A stretch of DNA of 64,000 nucleotides from Pseudanabaena sp. UWO311 (GTDB taxonomy: Bacteria > Cyanobacteriota > Cyanobacteriia > Pseudanabaenales > Pseudanabaenaceae), in NCBI RefSeq assembly GCF_006937785.1, contig NZ_SJEE01000002.1:284003-348002 (forward strand). Direction: 5' to 3'. The position numbers and the translations under genes were made by a program. Of this stretch, positions 1 to 9,542 are shown one piece after another (position 1 is the first letter of the stretch; every line of letters starts with the position of its first letter). Under the pieces are notes generated by a model. The model saw only the letters and a program-made list of their open reading frames with translations, made no database searches and was not told the origin of the DNA.

Positions 1-2
1 GT

Positions 3-767
3 TACACAGATGCTATTAATCAGTACAGTATTGATTTTGCAACTTTTTTCGGATGGTTTAAAAATAACGAAGATTTAGAACAGGAGATAAGACTAGATGG
101 TAATCTTGATTATCAAGACTATCAATTGAATTTAGTTAGGGAAGCAGTTACATCAATATTACCTGATTATACAGACCTCAAGGTTAAGCGATCGCGTATG
201 CAGATTGTCCTTAAAAAGCAAGATCATGAGCTAGTGTTTAATCAGCTTTCTGATGGCGAGAAAAATCTGTTGGTGATGGTCGCTGATATTGCGAGAAGAT
301 TGGCGATCGCTAATCCAAATCCTACAAAAAATGCATTAGAAGGTGAAGGAATTATTCTAATTGATGAAATCGAATTACATTTACATCCTCAATGGCAACG
401 CGATATTATTTCACGCCTTACCAGTACTTTTCCTAACTGTCAGTTTATTGTGACAACCCACTCTCCTCAAGTTCTTAGCAACGTCAAAAAAGAAAACGTA
501 TTCATTGTTGAAGATTTTCAAGTATATCCTGCTGATGCCTATACCTTTGGACGTGATAGCAACTCAATTTTATCGGAATTAATGGGGGTTGCCGAAAGAC
601 CTATAGAAATTCAGGAGAAACTAACAGAATGCCTCTATAAAATCGATGATGGTCAAATCGAAGAAGCCAAAATATTGCTTCGTGAATTGTCTGACTTACT
701 TGGTCATAACGACTCAGAAATTGTTAAGGCAAACACTCTGATTAGTTTTCTGTCTAAGGTGAAATGA
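3..767 (+). CDS. ptuA: Septu-like PtuA ATPase, 5'-truncated by window edge
   Basis: This is the C-terminal part of an SMC/ABC-type AAA ATPase; the reading frame is open from base 3, so the start lies before the window. It has the signature-like stretch LSDGEKNLLVM, a Walker B block (IILIDEIELHLHPQWQ) and an H-loop (TTHSPQVL), followed by a helical tail of about 75 residues. Its stop overlaps the start of the next gene (ATGA at 764-767), an HNH nuclease of the TIGR02646 type. An OLD/SMC-like ATPase translationally coupled to such a nuclease is the layout of Septu (PtuA-PtuB) and of the effector pair of Ec78-like retrons. The upstream DNA is missing, so a reverse transcriptase and ncRNA cannot be excluded. 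The family call is by motif recognition. Confidence 0.75.
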   Translation, partial: YTDAINQYSIDFATFFGWFKNNEDLEQEIRLDGNLDYQDYQLNLVREAVTSILPDYTDLKVKRSRMQIVLKKQDHELVFNQLSDGEKNLLVMVADIARRLAIANPNPTKNALEGEGIILIDEIELHLHPQWQRDIISRLTSTFPNCQFIVTTHSPQVLSNVKKENVFIVEDFQVYPADAYTFGRDSNSILSELMGVAERPIEIQEKLTECLYKIDDGQIEEAKILLRELSDLLGHNDSEIVKANTLISFLSKVK

Positions 768-1405
768 AAAAGATCATTAAACAATCAGAGCCAAGATCTC
801 TTGTAGAACATCGGGCAAAACAACGTGCAAATGAAAATGCCGACTATGACAACTATTCAGACAAAGATAACCTCAGAGACTATTTACTAAAAGAGCAAGG
901 ATATATCTGTTGCTACTGTATGAGCCGCATCAAATTAGATGAAATGAAAATAGAACATTGGCAACCTCAAACCAAATACTTATCTCAGCAACTCGACTAT
1001 AAAAATTTGCTTGGTGCTTGTATTGGCAATCAAGGAGCACGTCCTCAAAACCAACATTGTGACACCAAAAAAGGAGATAGCGAAATCATTATCAATCCAA
1101 TCGAAGGCGATAAAAATTGTGAAAACTTAGTCAAATATCGTCCTGACGGTAAAATTTATTCCGATGATATATCTATCAATCATGACTTGAATGAAACTTT
1201 AAATTTAAATCTTGGTTTTTTGAAGAAAAATCGTAAAGATGCCCTTGATGTCGTAATTCGGAAACTTGACGAGAAATTTTCAAATAAAACTTGGGCTAAA
1301 ATCACCGTGCAGAGAGAAATAGAAAAATTGAATACAAAAGATGAAAATGGATTTTTCGATGTGTATTGTCAATTTATAATTTCGTTCCTGAAATCAAAGT
1401 TATAG
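764..1405 (+). CDS. ptuB: Septu-like PtuB HNH endonuclease (TIGR02646 type)
   Basis: A 213-residue protein with an HNH nuclease core: the zinc-type pair CCYC (about residues 46-49), the catalytic-region block KIEHWQPQ (about 62-69), then a conserved N...C pattern and HCDTKKGD near residue 100. This arrangement is typical of the TIGR02646 family, the HNH partner of Septu and retron effector ATPases. In known Septu systems the ATPase and nuclease form a complex that degrades nucleic acid during phage infection. The start overlaps the ptuA stop by 4 bases, so the pair is probably translationally coupled. No further partner follows; the next gene is on the other strand. Confidence 0.75.
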   Translation: MKKIIKQSEPRSLVEHRAKQRANENADYDNYSDKDNLRDYLLKEQGYICCYCMSRIKLDEMKIEHWQPQTKYLSQQLDYKNLLGACIGNQGARPQNQHCDTKKGDSEIIINPIEGDKNCENLVKYRPDGKIYSDDISINHDLNETLNLNLGFLKKNRKDALDVVIRKLDEKFSNKTWAKITVQREIEKLNTKDENGFFDVYCQFIISFLKSKL

Positions 1406-1459
1406 CGATCGCTAATTAACGTGTAAGTTAATCGCTTCTCTACAAATTGTTCTTAAACA

Positions 1460-2089
1460 TCATTCATCGTTAATTCGCTTGATTGTAAAATCACTATTCC
1501 ATTCCTGAGAATCAGGCTCATATACAGCCATGATTTTAATCAATGGACTGCTGGGATAGCTACATTGCACATGAATAGTTCGTCCAGCACTAGTCAAGCC
1601 ACAAATCAGATAACTAGGCTCATCGTTATCATTTGGGTAATCTTCAATGATTTGACCATTTGCGATCGCCTCTATAATCTCATTCAATTCGATCTGACGA
1701 GAGTTTAGCTGATGGACAGTATTTTCAGAAAGCTCAAACTGATCACTGGTAATTTTGCGCTGAATATCTTCAATTATGAGAGAGTAATCTTCTATTGGAT
1801 CTGGCTTGTAATTATTTACTAAACCTAAACGTTGACCAAGAAAACTAAAATATGTGTAAGCCGATCCATTAGTTGAATCAAACCAACGAGCTAACACAAA
1901 ATCCCTAAATCCATCATCGCGATCGTCCCCAAAAGTTAGAGCAAGATTTTTTTCTGCTCGACGCGCTATTTGAACCGATGTCATCTGGCAAAGAATTATC
2001 TGAATAACTAGAGGAGAGCCTAAACGGGAAAAGAAAGATAAAGTAAACCAAATTAACAGTAAAGTTATTGGCTCAATGGACTTTTTCAT
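1460..2089 (-). CDS. Hypothetical protein with C-terminal DUF4258-like domain
   Basis: The last 95 or so residues (from IIEDIQRKITSDQFELS to DFTIKR) look like the DUF4258 family, small BrnT/RelE-like proteins common in cyanobacteria; key elements are EIIEAIANGQIIEDYP, the ICGLT strand and HVQCSYPSSPLIKIMAVYEPD. A stand-alone DUF4258 protein is about 100 residues, so the N-terminal 110 residues are extra. They begin with a hydrophobic stretch (residues 7-33) that could be a membrane anchor, followed by sequence I do not recognise. The first ATG is at 2089; a second possible start is the ATG at about 1983. No dedicated antitoxin gene is adjacent. The domain call is moderate and the start uncertain. 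Confidence 0.5.
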   Translation of the reverse strand: MKKSIEPITLLLIWFTLSFFSRLGSPLVIQIILCQMTSVQIARRAEKNLALTFGDDRDDGFRDFVLARWFDSTNGSAYTYFSFLGQRLGLVNNYKPDPIEDYSLIIEDIQRKITSDQFELSENTVHQLNSRQIELNEIIEAIANGQIIEDYPNDNDEPSYLICGLTSAGRTIHVQCSYPSSPLIKIMAVYEPDSQEWNSDFTIKRINDE

Positions 2090-2296
2090 AAACTATGTCC
2101 AACCCGATAGTTTTTAGTCGGATTTTAGCTTAACAGTAAACAATTGACTAATATATCTAGACACACTTCAGCAATGCACTAACAGCTTTAGAAAAGCTTC
2201 AAATTAGACTAACAATTAAATTCTTTAGAGCTTTATGACTAAGGTGCGATCGCCTAAAAGCTATAATCAACCGCAAGTCTATAAATTTTTGTAAAT

Positions 2297-3283
2297 ATGT
2301 CGTCTCCAACCCCTGACGTACCAGCGAGCGAGTCTCGCGAAGCCCGTACCCGCCAAATGCTCGGAATGAAAGGTGCGGACGTACAAGGCGCTTCAATCTG
2401 GAAGATCCGCCTGCAACTGATGAAACCAATTACATGGATACCCCTGATGTGGGGTGTACTCTGTGGCGCAGCCTCCTCTGGCGACTTTACTTGGTCGATT
2501 GAAAACGTATTTCGATCGCTACTTTGTATGCTCATGTCAGGCCCCCTACTGACAGGCTATACCCAGACCATTAACGATTACTACGATCGCGAAATTGACG
2601 CAATTAACGAGCCATATCGTCCGATTCCATCGGGAGCAATTTCCCTTAAGCAAGTCATTGCTCAGATTTGGATTTTGTGGCTGGGGGGCATTGCTGTAGC
2701 AGCAATTCTCGATGTCACCGCAGGTCATGCAGACTTTATCATGACAAAATTAGCGCTTGGTGGTTCATTGGTTGCCTATATCTACTCTGCGCCACCTTTG
2801 AAGCTCAAGCAAAATGGTTGGCTCGGAAACTATGCCCTCGGAGCCAGCTATATTGCTCTACCTTGGTGGGCTGGTCATGCACTTTACGGGACTCTAAACT
2901 GGACTGTAGTAGCCGTTACCCTGTTCTATAGCCTTGCGGGTTTAGGTATTGCTGTCGTCAATGACTTCAAAAGTGTCGAAGGCGATCGCGAATTAGGATT
3001 GAAGTCTTTACCCGTAATGTTTGGCGTGCAGAATGCGGCGTTGATATCGGCAACTGCGATCGATGTGTTCCAAATTGGCATCGCTGTTTATTTGGTCACT
3101 GTTGGTGAACAACTATTAGCTAGTTTAATCGTGCTGTTAGTAATTCCCCAGATTACATTTCAAGACATGTATTTCTTGCGCGATCCGCTCAAGAATGACG
3201 TGAAATATCAAGCCAGCGCTCAACCATTCCTTGTGATTGGGATGTTAGTTGCTGGTATCGCCATGGGACATGCAGGTATCTAA
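2297..3283 (+). CDS. chlG: Chlorophyll synthase ChlG
   Basis: A 328-residue UbiA-family prenyltransferase that attaches the geranylgeranyl or phytyl tail to chlorophyllide a, the last step of chlorophyll a synthesis in the thylakoid membrane. Both aspartate-rich motifs are visible: NDYYDREIDAINEPYRP near residues 93-109 and NDFKSVEGDRELG near 222-234. They are set among about eight hydrophobic segments, and the opening TWIPLMWGVLCGAASSG is characteristic of ChlG. Length matches cyanobacterial ChlG. The gene stands alone, starts with ATG and is closed by a strong terminator hairpin. Confidence 0.95.
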   Translation: MSSPTPDVPASESREARTRQMLGMKGADVQGASIWKIRLQLMKPITWIPLMWGVLCGAASSGDFTWSIENVFRSLLCMLMSGPLLTGYTQTINDYYDREIDAINEPYRPIPSGAISLKQVIAQIWILWLGGIAVAAILDVTAGHADFIMTKLALGGSLVAYIYSAPPLKLKQNGWLGNYALGASYIALPWWAGHALYGTLNWTVVAVTLFYSLAGLGIAVVNDFKSVEGDRELGLKSLPVMFGVQNAALISATAIDVFQIGIAVYLVTVGEQLLASLIVLLVIPQITFQDMYFLRDPLKNDVKYQASAQPFLVIGMLVAGIAMGHAGI

Positions 3284-3320
3284 AACAAAAAGGTGGAGCT
3301 TTGCTCCACCTTTTTGTTTT
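3282..3320. terminator. Terminator after chlG
   Basis: A perfect 18-bp stem with a 3-base loop begins at the chlG stop codon and ends in a run of T. Its arms carry A-rich and T-rich outer parts, so it could work in both directions. Confidence 0.85.
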
Positions 3321-3419
3321 AGGGAAATAGCTCCTACAGGGTGATTTAGTGATGATCAATGTTGTCTATCATCTATATGCAAAGAGAACCGAAACGTCAG
3401 CGAGAATTTGCCAATATTC

Positions 3420-4691
3420 ATGATTAAACATAAATTCCGAAGACAGCAATTGTCGAATAACCTATTAGATAAATCATTGAGCAAGGGCTTAGTCGCTGTA
3501 ATCGGTGCGTTGTTAGTTTCTTGCTCTGCTAATGCTCCTAAAGGTAACGGATTTGGCGCTGTTCCTGTGCCGATCGCCTCTGTAGAATCAGGGACAGTCA
3601 CCGATAGCTCCGATTATGTCGCCAATTTGCAGTCGCGCCAATCAGTGACTCTACAACCACGAGTCGATGGATATATCCAAGAGATCTATGTCAAAGCAGG
3701 CGATCGGGTAGAAGCTGGTGCGCCAATTTTACGAATTGATCCAGCTAAACAGCAAGCAGTTGTGCAGCGATCGGTTGCCGCAGTGGCAACTTCTCAGGCA
3801 GATTTTGAAAGTGCTAGGGCGACCCTTGTGCAATTACGCGCCCGTAAAGAATCGATTTTATCCAGTGTTGATTTTAATCAAAAGGAATTTAGTCGCTTTA
3901 CTAAATTGACAGAACAGGGTGCGACGACAAAACAAAAGCTTGACGAAGTTGCGAATAATTTGAGAAATGCAAGAGCTGAACTTGGTCAGATCGATGCTCA
4001 GATGAATGCTCAACAAGCAAGTATTAATAGTGCGGCTACAAGGATTGAAGAAACTCGTGCTAGTGCTGTGCAGGAAGAAGTACAGCTAGATTTCTATACG
4101 GTAACAGCTCCTTTTGCGGGTATTGTTGGTGATATTCCGATTAAAGTTGGAGACAATGTTAGTAGCACAACCCAACTAACGACTGTAACTCAAAATCAAG
4201 TATTAGAAGTTCAGATTTCGGTTCCCGTTGAGAATGCTCCTCGCTTAAAAATGGGAATGCCTGTGGAGTTGTTAGACGCTCAAGATAAGCCTCTTGTTAA
4301 AGGAAATGTCGCTTTTATTTCCCCGAATATTAATCCTCAAAGCCAGTCGGTTTTGGTAAAAGCTAATTTTAATAATGGAACTAATCAACTCAAAGCTAAT
4401 CAGTTTGTGAGAGCAAGATTGATATGGGCTTCTCGTGCTGGTGTACTAGTGCCAACTTCGGCAATTTCCCGTCTTGGAGGTCAAGATTTTATCTTTGTTG
4501 CAGAGCCTAGTCCTACAGATGGAAAATCTCTAATTGCTAATCAAAAACCAGTTAAGCTTGGGAAAATCACTGGCAATAAACAAGAGGTATTAGAAGGGTT
4601 AAACCCTAAAGATCAGATTGTCGTTGCAGGTATTCTCCAATTACGGAATGGAGCACCGATCATGCCATTACCTGATGCTCCTAAGAAATAA
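3420..4691 (+). CDS. RND/MFP efflux periplasmic adaptor lipoprotein
   Basis: A HlyD/AcrA-type membrane fusion protein that would link an inner-membrane pump to an outer-membrane channel. After a signal peptide with a lipobox (LLVSC, Cys near residue 32) come the barrel-sandwich half (VDGYIQEIYVKAGDRVEAGAPILRIDP), a long coiled-coil hairpin (about 105-210), the second lipoyl half (VTAPFAGIVGDIPIKVGDNVSS) and a beta-barrel/MP domain ending at PLPDAPKK. I chose the ATG at 3420 over an upstream TTG at 3408 because it leads directly into the signal peptide. Adaptors of this class are usually followed by an RND permease gene, but here a terminator follows at once, so its pump must be encoded elsewhere. 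Confidence 0.85.
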   Translation: MIKHKFRRQQLSNNLLDKSLSKGLVAVIGALLVSCSANAPKGNGFGAVPVPIASVESGTVTDSSDYVANLQSRQSVTLQPRVDGYIQEIYVKAGDRVEAGAPILRIDPAKQQAVVQRSVAAVATSQADFESARATLVQLRARKESILSSVDFNQKEFSRFTKLTEQGATTKQKLDEVANNLRNARAELGQIDAQMNAQQASINSAATRIEETRASAVQEEVQLDFYTVTAPFAGIVGDIPIKVGDNVSSTTQLTTVTQNQVLEVQISVPVENAPRLKMGMPVELLDAQDKPLVKGNVAFISPNINPQSQSVLVKANFNNGTNQLKANQFVRARLIWASRAGVLVPTSAISRLGGQDFIFVAEPSPTDGKSLIANQKPVKLGKITGNKQEVLEGLNPKDQIVVAGILQLRNGAPIMPLPDAPKK

Positions 4692-4728
4692 AAAAAAGCC
4701 TCGCACTACGAGGCTTTTTTTATTTCTT
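4683..4728. terminator. Terminator after the RND adaptor gene
   Basis: The arms AAGAAATAAAAAAAAGCCTCG and its near-complement at 4709-4728 form a stem around a short loop; T-rich on the downstream side. Confidence 0.8.
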
Positions 4729-4737
4729 AACTGATGC

Positions 4738-4890
4738 TACGTGGAACGAGATGGTAGACCTCTTGCTGCTAGCGCGGCAGGGCAACCACGGGGGGGATTG
4801 CCCCTACCACAAAATTTAGAGGTTACCGTAGGGGCTGCGCCCCCGTGCCAGCCCTAGACCTATGCTATGACAGGAATTCTTTCCACATAA
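4738..4890. repeat. GC-rich dispersed-type intergenic repeat
   Basis: An unusually G/C-rich patch in an AT-leaning intergenic region, with several nested complementary pieces: GTGGAA near 4741 against TTCCAC near 4882, GGGCAACC/GGGGGATTGCCCC internally, and GTAGGGGCTGCGCCCCCGTG. Repeats of this composition are scattered through many filamentous cyanobacterial genomes. No other full copy is visible in this window, so the call rests on composition and internal symmetry. No gene is seen between 4692 and 4961. Confidence 0.45.
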
Positions 4891-4961
4891 TATCAGTTCT
4901 TAAAAAACTTAAAGCTTCAAGAGGCAAAGTGACCGTATAGCAGTCACTTTGGACTTTAGTT

Positions 4962-7130
4962 TTAGAACTTAGATGAGGCATTGATATTATTAGGCTGTTC
5001 TAAGGCTGTAATCTGTTGTTGTATTGAAGGAGAATACAACCGCAGATAGTTCCAATAGTTACCTAAAACCTTGGACACATAATCTCTAGTCTCATCGTAG
5101 GGAATATTATTCACAAACTCATCAGGATCTCCCAAGCCTCTTGATTCTACCCATCTACCGATCGCACCAGGGCCTGCATTATAGCTAGCAACTGCAAGCA
5201 TGGAGTTATCACTAAAGCGGCTGTGAGTATAGTCCAGATACCAAGTTCCAAAATTGATATTATCTTCAGGTCTATCCAGATTATAGCTATTCACTCCCTT
5301 TTTGCTAGCAATCCATGAGCCTGTATCTGGCATAATTTGCATCAGACCGATCGCCCCTGAACGTGAACGAATTTGAGCTTCAAATCGAGACTCTTGACGC
5401 ATCAAACCAATGACGAGAGCTGGAGAGAGTTTGCGATCGCGAGACCAGTTTGAGATGATATCCCAGTAATGAAACGGATAGAGTGAGTGTATATATGCGG
5501 GATGCTGCTTGAGTTGGGCAATTTCGGCTTTTTGAGAATTGGGAACATCAATCCAATTTAAGCTTTCTAGAGTTTTAATTCCAATCAAGTTATCTAGATT
5601 AGCAACACGCAAAACACCATCAGTAAAGATTTCCTTTGGTTCAAGATTTCGCTTACCACGCAATTCTGTCAACCATTGAGATTGCGCATCACGATCTAGT
5701 CCGAGAATATATAACTCTTGTAGTTTCGCCGAACCTGCTGGCAAAGATACCCTAGCACTAGGTATTGCGATCGCTGGTGCAACGTAACGTGCTGTAGTGA
5801 AGGTTCCCACATTCCATCCAAGAGAACTCGCCGATCGCCACGCGAAATAGGAATCAGGGTGTTGACGAATCGCAAACTCAAAAAACTTCTTAGCTTTAGC
5901 TTTATCGCCAATTTGATTAGCCCATTTACCTGCCCAGAAGCTCGCTTCGGCTGCGGAGGTACTGTCAGGACTATTGGCTATCAATGCATCAACCGTGGCG
6001 ATCGCATTCTTGATCTGTCCGCCACGCCCTTGACCTTTAGCAATACGCCAACGCAATTCGCCAGCATCATTACTACTGCCATAGCGACTTATCAATAAAT
6101 TACGAACGTCGCTTGCGGATTTGGGGCTATCTAGTTTATCTTGCAAGATGGCAGCCTTAATGCCTAGGGCTTCGCCTGCGGTATCAGGATAGCTTGTTAC
6201 AATGCGATCGGTTGCCGCGATCGCCGCTTCAGGCGAGTCAATCTGCGTAATCCGAATTAGAGCGCGAGGAGCTTGGGGGCTTTGAGGAAATTGCTGGACA
6301 ACGCGGTTATAAGCTGCGATCGCGTTGTCGAATTGTTTGCCACGATGCAGGCTACGAGCGTAATTGTATGCAGTTATAGGATTTACAGTTGCACGAGCGT
6401 AGGCATTGGCAGCTCTGCCAAATTCAAACTTATTGTAATAGCCATCAGCGATCGCCCACCATTGGTCTGATGTGAGTGATGGTGAACTAGCCACTAGACG
6501 ATTTAAAATCGGGACAATCTCTTTGTAATCACTAAAATAAGTCGCTAGATGCGCCATCAGATCAACTCGATTTGGATCTTGGGCTAGTAGGCGCAGTGTG
6601 ACTTCTTGCGATCGGGGATGAGCAGGAAATTTTTGTAAAAGCTGTTGATTTTGTCCTAACGCAAACATTGCTTCAGCAGATGCAGGACTATCAGGGAACT
6701 TAGCTAACAGTTGCTCCCAAGTTGCTTTTGCTGCTTGGAGATCGCGCAGTTGGGTTTGAGCCTGTGCGCGTTTGAGCAAAACATAATCGGCTAAAACTGG
6801 ATACTCTGTTTCCAATTTATCAAGAGCGGCGATCGCTTCGCGAGGCTTGCGGTTGTTGAGATGAATATCCGCAATTACTAAACGAGCACGAACACGATTT
6901 GTATCGGTACTATCAGAATTTTGTTGTTTGGATTGAGTTTCTAATTTAGCAATCCTTTGATCAATAGGAGTATAAGTAAGTGGATCAAAGGATTGGCTGT
7001 CTCGGTTATTTCCTAGGCTTGCATTCAGAGTAATATCTGAGTCAGAAGAAGTGGTAATTAGTGGGGCGCTCGCTCCTGCTAATGTAGCACTGAGCATAAG
7101 CACGATAGACCAACGCATTAATTTTCTCAT
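4962..7130 (-). CDS. Slt70-like soluble lytic transglycosylase with TPR repeats
   Basis: A 722-residue exported murein hydrolase that cleaves the glycan strand of peptidoglycan to 1,6-anhydro-muropeptides. It starts with a signal peptide (MRKLMRWSIVLMLSATLAG), continues with a long array of TPR-like helical pairs (about 85-480), and ends in an SLT/lysozyme-fold domain (about 560-700). The SLT catalytic Glu lies in RQESRF, followed by GLMQIMP and ASYNAGPGAIGRW, all standard family motifs. Length fits Slt70-type enzymes. It is transcribed alone, convergent with the adaptor gene. Confidence 0.9.
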   Translation of the reverse strand: MRKLMRWSIVLMLSATLAGASAPLITTSSDSDITLNASLGNNRDSQSFDPLTYTPIDQRIAKLETQSKQQNSDSTDTNRVRARLVIADIHLNNRKPREAIAALDKLETEYPVLADYVLLKRAQAQTQLRDLQAAKATWEQLLAKFPDSPASAEAMFALGQNQQLLQKFPAHPRSQEVTLRLLAQDPNRVDLMAHLATYFSDYKEIVPILNRLVASSPSLTSDQWWAIADGYYNKFEFGRAANAYARATVNPITAYNYARSLHRGKQFDNAIAAYNRVVQQFPQSPQAPRALIRITQIDSPEAAIAATDRIVTSYPDTAGEALGIKAAILQDKLDSPKSASDVRNLLISRYGSSNDAGELRWRIAKGQGRGGQIKNAIATVDALIANSPDSTSAAEASFWAGKWANQIGDKAKAKKFFEFAIRQHPDSYFAWRSASSLGWNVGTFTTARYVAPAIAIPSARVSLPAGSAKLQELYILGLDRDAQSQWLTELRGKRNLEPKEIFTDGVLRVANLDNLIGIKTLESLNWIDVPNSQKAEIAQLKQHPAYIHSLYPFHYWDIISNWSRDRKLSPALVIGLMRQESRFEAQIRSRSGAIGLMQIMPDTGSWIASKKGVNSYNLDRPEDNINFGTWYLDYTHSRFSDNSMLAVASYNAGPGAIGRWVESRGLGDPDEFVNNIPYDETRDYVSKVLGNYWNYLRLYSPSIQQQITALEQPNNINASSKF

Positions 7131-7207
7131 CCCGATACATTCTTGATGTTCAGCATCCTAACATTTTTCACACGATGACTTATAGCATTTTTAGCGAAGT
7201 ATAGAGG

Positions 7208-7250
7208 AAAAAAATAAGAGACGACGCAATTGCCTCGCCTCTTATTTTTT
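7208..7250. terminator. Terminator after sufD
   Basis: The arms AAAAAATAAGAG and CTCTTATTTTTT enclose a loop of about 18 bases just downstream of the sufD stop on the minus strand. It closes the suf operon before slt. Confidence 0.75.
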
Positions 7251-7255
7251 AGGCT

Positions 7256-8641
7256 TCAGGCTTTTGTTTTTTCAAATACAAAATTACTAAGCGATCGCTG
7301 TACCGAAACAATCGGAATTTGGTTGATCGCCTCGGTTGCAAAAGCATAGGTTAGCAAGTTAGCGGCACTCTCAGCATCAATCGCTCGACTTTGGAGATAG
7401 AAGATTTCCTCAGCATCGAGTTGACTGACAGTCGCGCCGTGAGCGCATTTGACATTATCTGCAAAAATCTCTAATTGGGGTTTAGTGTCCACTCGCGCTT
7501 TGGGCGACAACAAGAGATTGCGGCTTAGCTGGGCGGAATCAGTCTGTTGAGCTAACTTCGCAACTTGGATTTTGCCATTAAAAACTGTATGGGAACGACC
7601 GTCAGCAATGCACTTGTGCAATTGCTTACTCGATCCGTGCGGATAGTTGTGAGCGATTACAGAATGTGTATCCGCGTGCTGTTCACCATCGACAAATGCT
7701 AACCCAGTCAGAGAAGTTTGCGTTTGTTCAGCCATTTGATGCACGATCAAATTCTGGCGAGAGATCTTCGCACCGATGCTAATCGATTGATTCTTATAGA
7801 CACTATTTCGAGCTTGAGCGATCGCAGTCATATTGATATGCACCGCCTCATCACCTTGCCATTGCACCTTGGTATGATTGACCTCTGCACCTTCTGCTAG
7901 CCAAACTTCTGTTACCGTATTAGTAAAATAGGTTTGAGAATCAATTCCCACAAAAGTTTGAATAAAAGTCAAATTACTATGGCTTTCTGCAATCACCAAA
8001 CAGCGCGGCTGAGTTATCAATGTTGCGCCAGCCTGTGGTGCAGATACAAACAAAAGCTGGATCGGCTTTTCGACGACTAAATTTTTGGGGACGATTACAA
8101 TCGCTACATCCTGCATACAAGCTGTATTCAGGCTTGTAAAATAATCATTCGTATCGGGATGTTGAGCGAGGTGCGATCGCAGCTTTGGCAGAATGCGATC
8201 GCCAAGAGTTGCCAATGTGCCAAGAACTAAGCCCTGCGAAGCGCCGCTTGTATCTGAGAACTTCTCACTATACTGCCCATTCACAAATACAATCAGATTG
8301 ACTGAAGCTTCAGGCGCTGAATGCTTAGCAACTAAAGCTTCGACATCCTCTGGCTTAGCCAGTTGATTAGCAAAAGTTAGACTTCCCAAAGACGAAACAT
8401 CCGTATATTTCCATTCTTCATCTTTGGTCGTAGGGAAAGAAAGACTCGCTAGGCGATCGCTAGCCAATTGGCGAATTTCGCTCACAAACTGATCGGTGTC
8501 TTGGGCGATCGCGATCGGAGAGTTTAAACCGATCACTTGGGAAGTAAATTTCTTGCTGTCAATAGCCAATTTACTGCGGGTGCTTAATGCGCCCTTCAAC
8601 TCCTGTTGATCTTCCACTTGTTCAGAAACTTGAATAGACAT
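7256..8641 (-). CDS. sufD: Fe-S cluster assembly protein SufD
   Basis: A 461-residue SufB/SufD-family protein that forms the SufBC2D scaffold, on which Fe-S clusters are built in the cytoplasm. The C-terminal beta-helix region shows the family signature RVDTKPQLEIFADNVKCAHGATVSQLD with the conserved Cys/His, then EEIFYLQSRAI. The start codon overlaps the sufC stop (TAATG), so the two genes are coupled. A sufS cysteine desulfurase gene, which often ends this operon in cyanobacteria, is absent; a terminator and slt follow instead. Confidence 0.95.
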   Translation of the reverse strand: MSIQVSEQVEDQQELKGALSTRSKLAIDSKKFTSQVIGLNSPIAIAQDTDQFVSEIRQLASDRLASLSFPTTKDEEWKYTDVSSLGSLTFANQLAKPEDVEALVAKHSAPEASVNLIVFVNGQYSEKFSDTSGASQGLVLGTLATLGDRILPKLRSHLAQHPDTNDYFTSLNTACMQDVAIVIVPKNLVVEKPIQLLFVSAPQAGATLITQPRCLVIAESHSNLTFIQTFVGIDSQTYFTNTVTEVWLAEGAEVNHTKVQWQGDEAVHINMTAIAQARNSVYKNQSISIGAKISRQNLIVHQMAEQTQTSLTGLAFVDGEQHADTHSVIAHNYPHGSSKQLHKCIADGRSHTVFNGKIQVAKLAQQTDSAQLSRNLLLSPKARVDTKPQLEIFADNVKCAHGATVSQLDAEEIFYLQSRAIDAESAANLLTYAFATEAINQIPIVSVQRSLSNFVFEKTKA

Positions 8642-9423
8642 TATACCAACACCGCCTCTTCTTCTTTGAGCCAGTCATAGCCCTTTTCTTCTAGTTCCAG
8701 AGCCAAGTCTTTACCACCTGTGAGAATAATCTTGCCATTTTCCATCACATGAATAAAATCAGGAATAATGTAATTTAGCAAGCGCTGATAGTGAGTAATC
8801 ACTAGTGAAGAATTGAGAGGAGTTGAGAGCTTATTTACACCACCTGCCACAATTCGCAATGCATCGATATCCAAACCTGAATCTGTCTCATCGAGAATGG
8901 CAAGAGTCGGATCGAGAATTGCCATTTGCAAAATCTCATTGCGTTTCTTCTCGCCGCCAGAAAAACCTTCGTTAACACTGCGACTCAAGAAACTAGGATT
9001 CATTTCTACGATCTCTAACTTTTCTTGGATAAAGTCATCAAAATCGATGATATCGAACTCTTCTAAACCTTTATGTTTTCTCAAGTTGTTATAGGACAAT
9101 CGCAAGAAATCAGAATTAGTCACCCCAGGAATTTCTAATGGGTATTGAAAAGCTAAAAATATACCTTCTCTAGATCTAATTTCTGGTGCTAAATCTAATA
9201 AGTTTTCACCCTTATAAATAATCTCACCGCCTGTGACCGTATAGGCAGGATGTCCCGCTAACACTTTCGAGAATGTGCTTTTACCAGAGCCATTTGGCCC
9301 CATAATCGCATGAACTTCACCAGCCTTAATCTCCAGATTTAGCCCTTTTAAAATCTCGACTCCACCAACTTCCGCAGTCAAATTCTTGACTGATAAAATT
9401 ACTTCGCTATTTTCAACAATCAT
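8641..9423 (-). CDS. sufC: Fe-S assembly ATPase SufC
   Basis: A 260-residue ABC-type ATPase that powers the SufBC2D scaffold. It has a Walker A motif GPNGSGKST (about residues 42-50), a Q-loop (FLAFQYP), the SufC-specific signature [14 protein letters not shown], a Walker [13 protein letters not shown] and a late H-loop (VITHYQRLL). Length and order match the family. It lies directly upstream of sufD, but it is separated from sufB by three unrelated small genes (9543-10637), which is unusual. Confidence 0.95.
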   Translation of the reverse strand: MIVENSEVILSVKNLTAEVGGVEILKGLNLEIKAGEVHAIMGPNGSGKSTFSKVLAGHPAYTVTGGEIIYKGENLLDLAPEIRSREGIFLAFQYPLEIPGVTNSDFLRLSYNNLRKHKGLEEFDIIDFDDFIQEKLEIVEMNPSFLSRSVNEGFSGGEKKRNEILQMAILDPTLAILDETDSGLDIDALRIVAGGVNKLSTPLNSSLVITHYQRLLNYIIPDFIHVMENGKIILTGGKDLALELEEKGYDWLKEEEAVLV

Positions 9424-9542
9424 TTCTATTTCTCTTAACAGCTATTTAATATTGTAGTATGTAGTGGACAGATATTGATATGAGAAGGTCGAGAAACTAT
9501 GTCTTACAATTCTTTTAACACAAAGCTAAAGAAGAATTAAAA

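Noticed and set aside
2199..2535. Two minus-strand ORFs over the chlG start
   Set aside because: They are antisense shadows of chlG and its promoter, with no sensible protein features.
4925..4951. Terminator after the lytic transglycosylase
   Set aside because: There is a short stem (AAAGTGAC/GTCACTTT) but no T run on the transcript, so I do not list it as a terminator.
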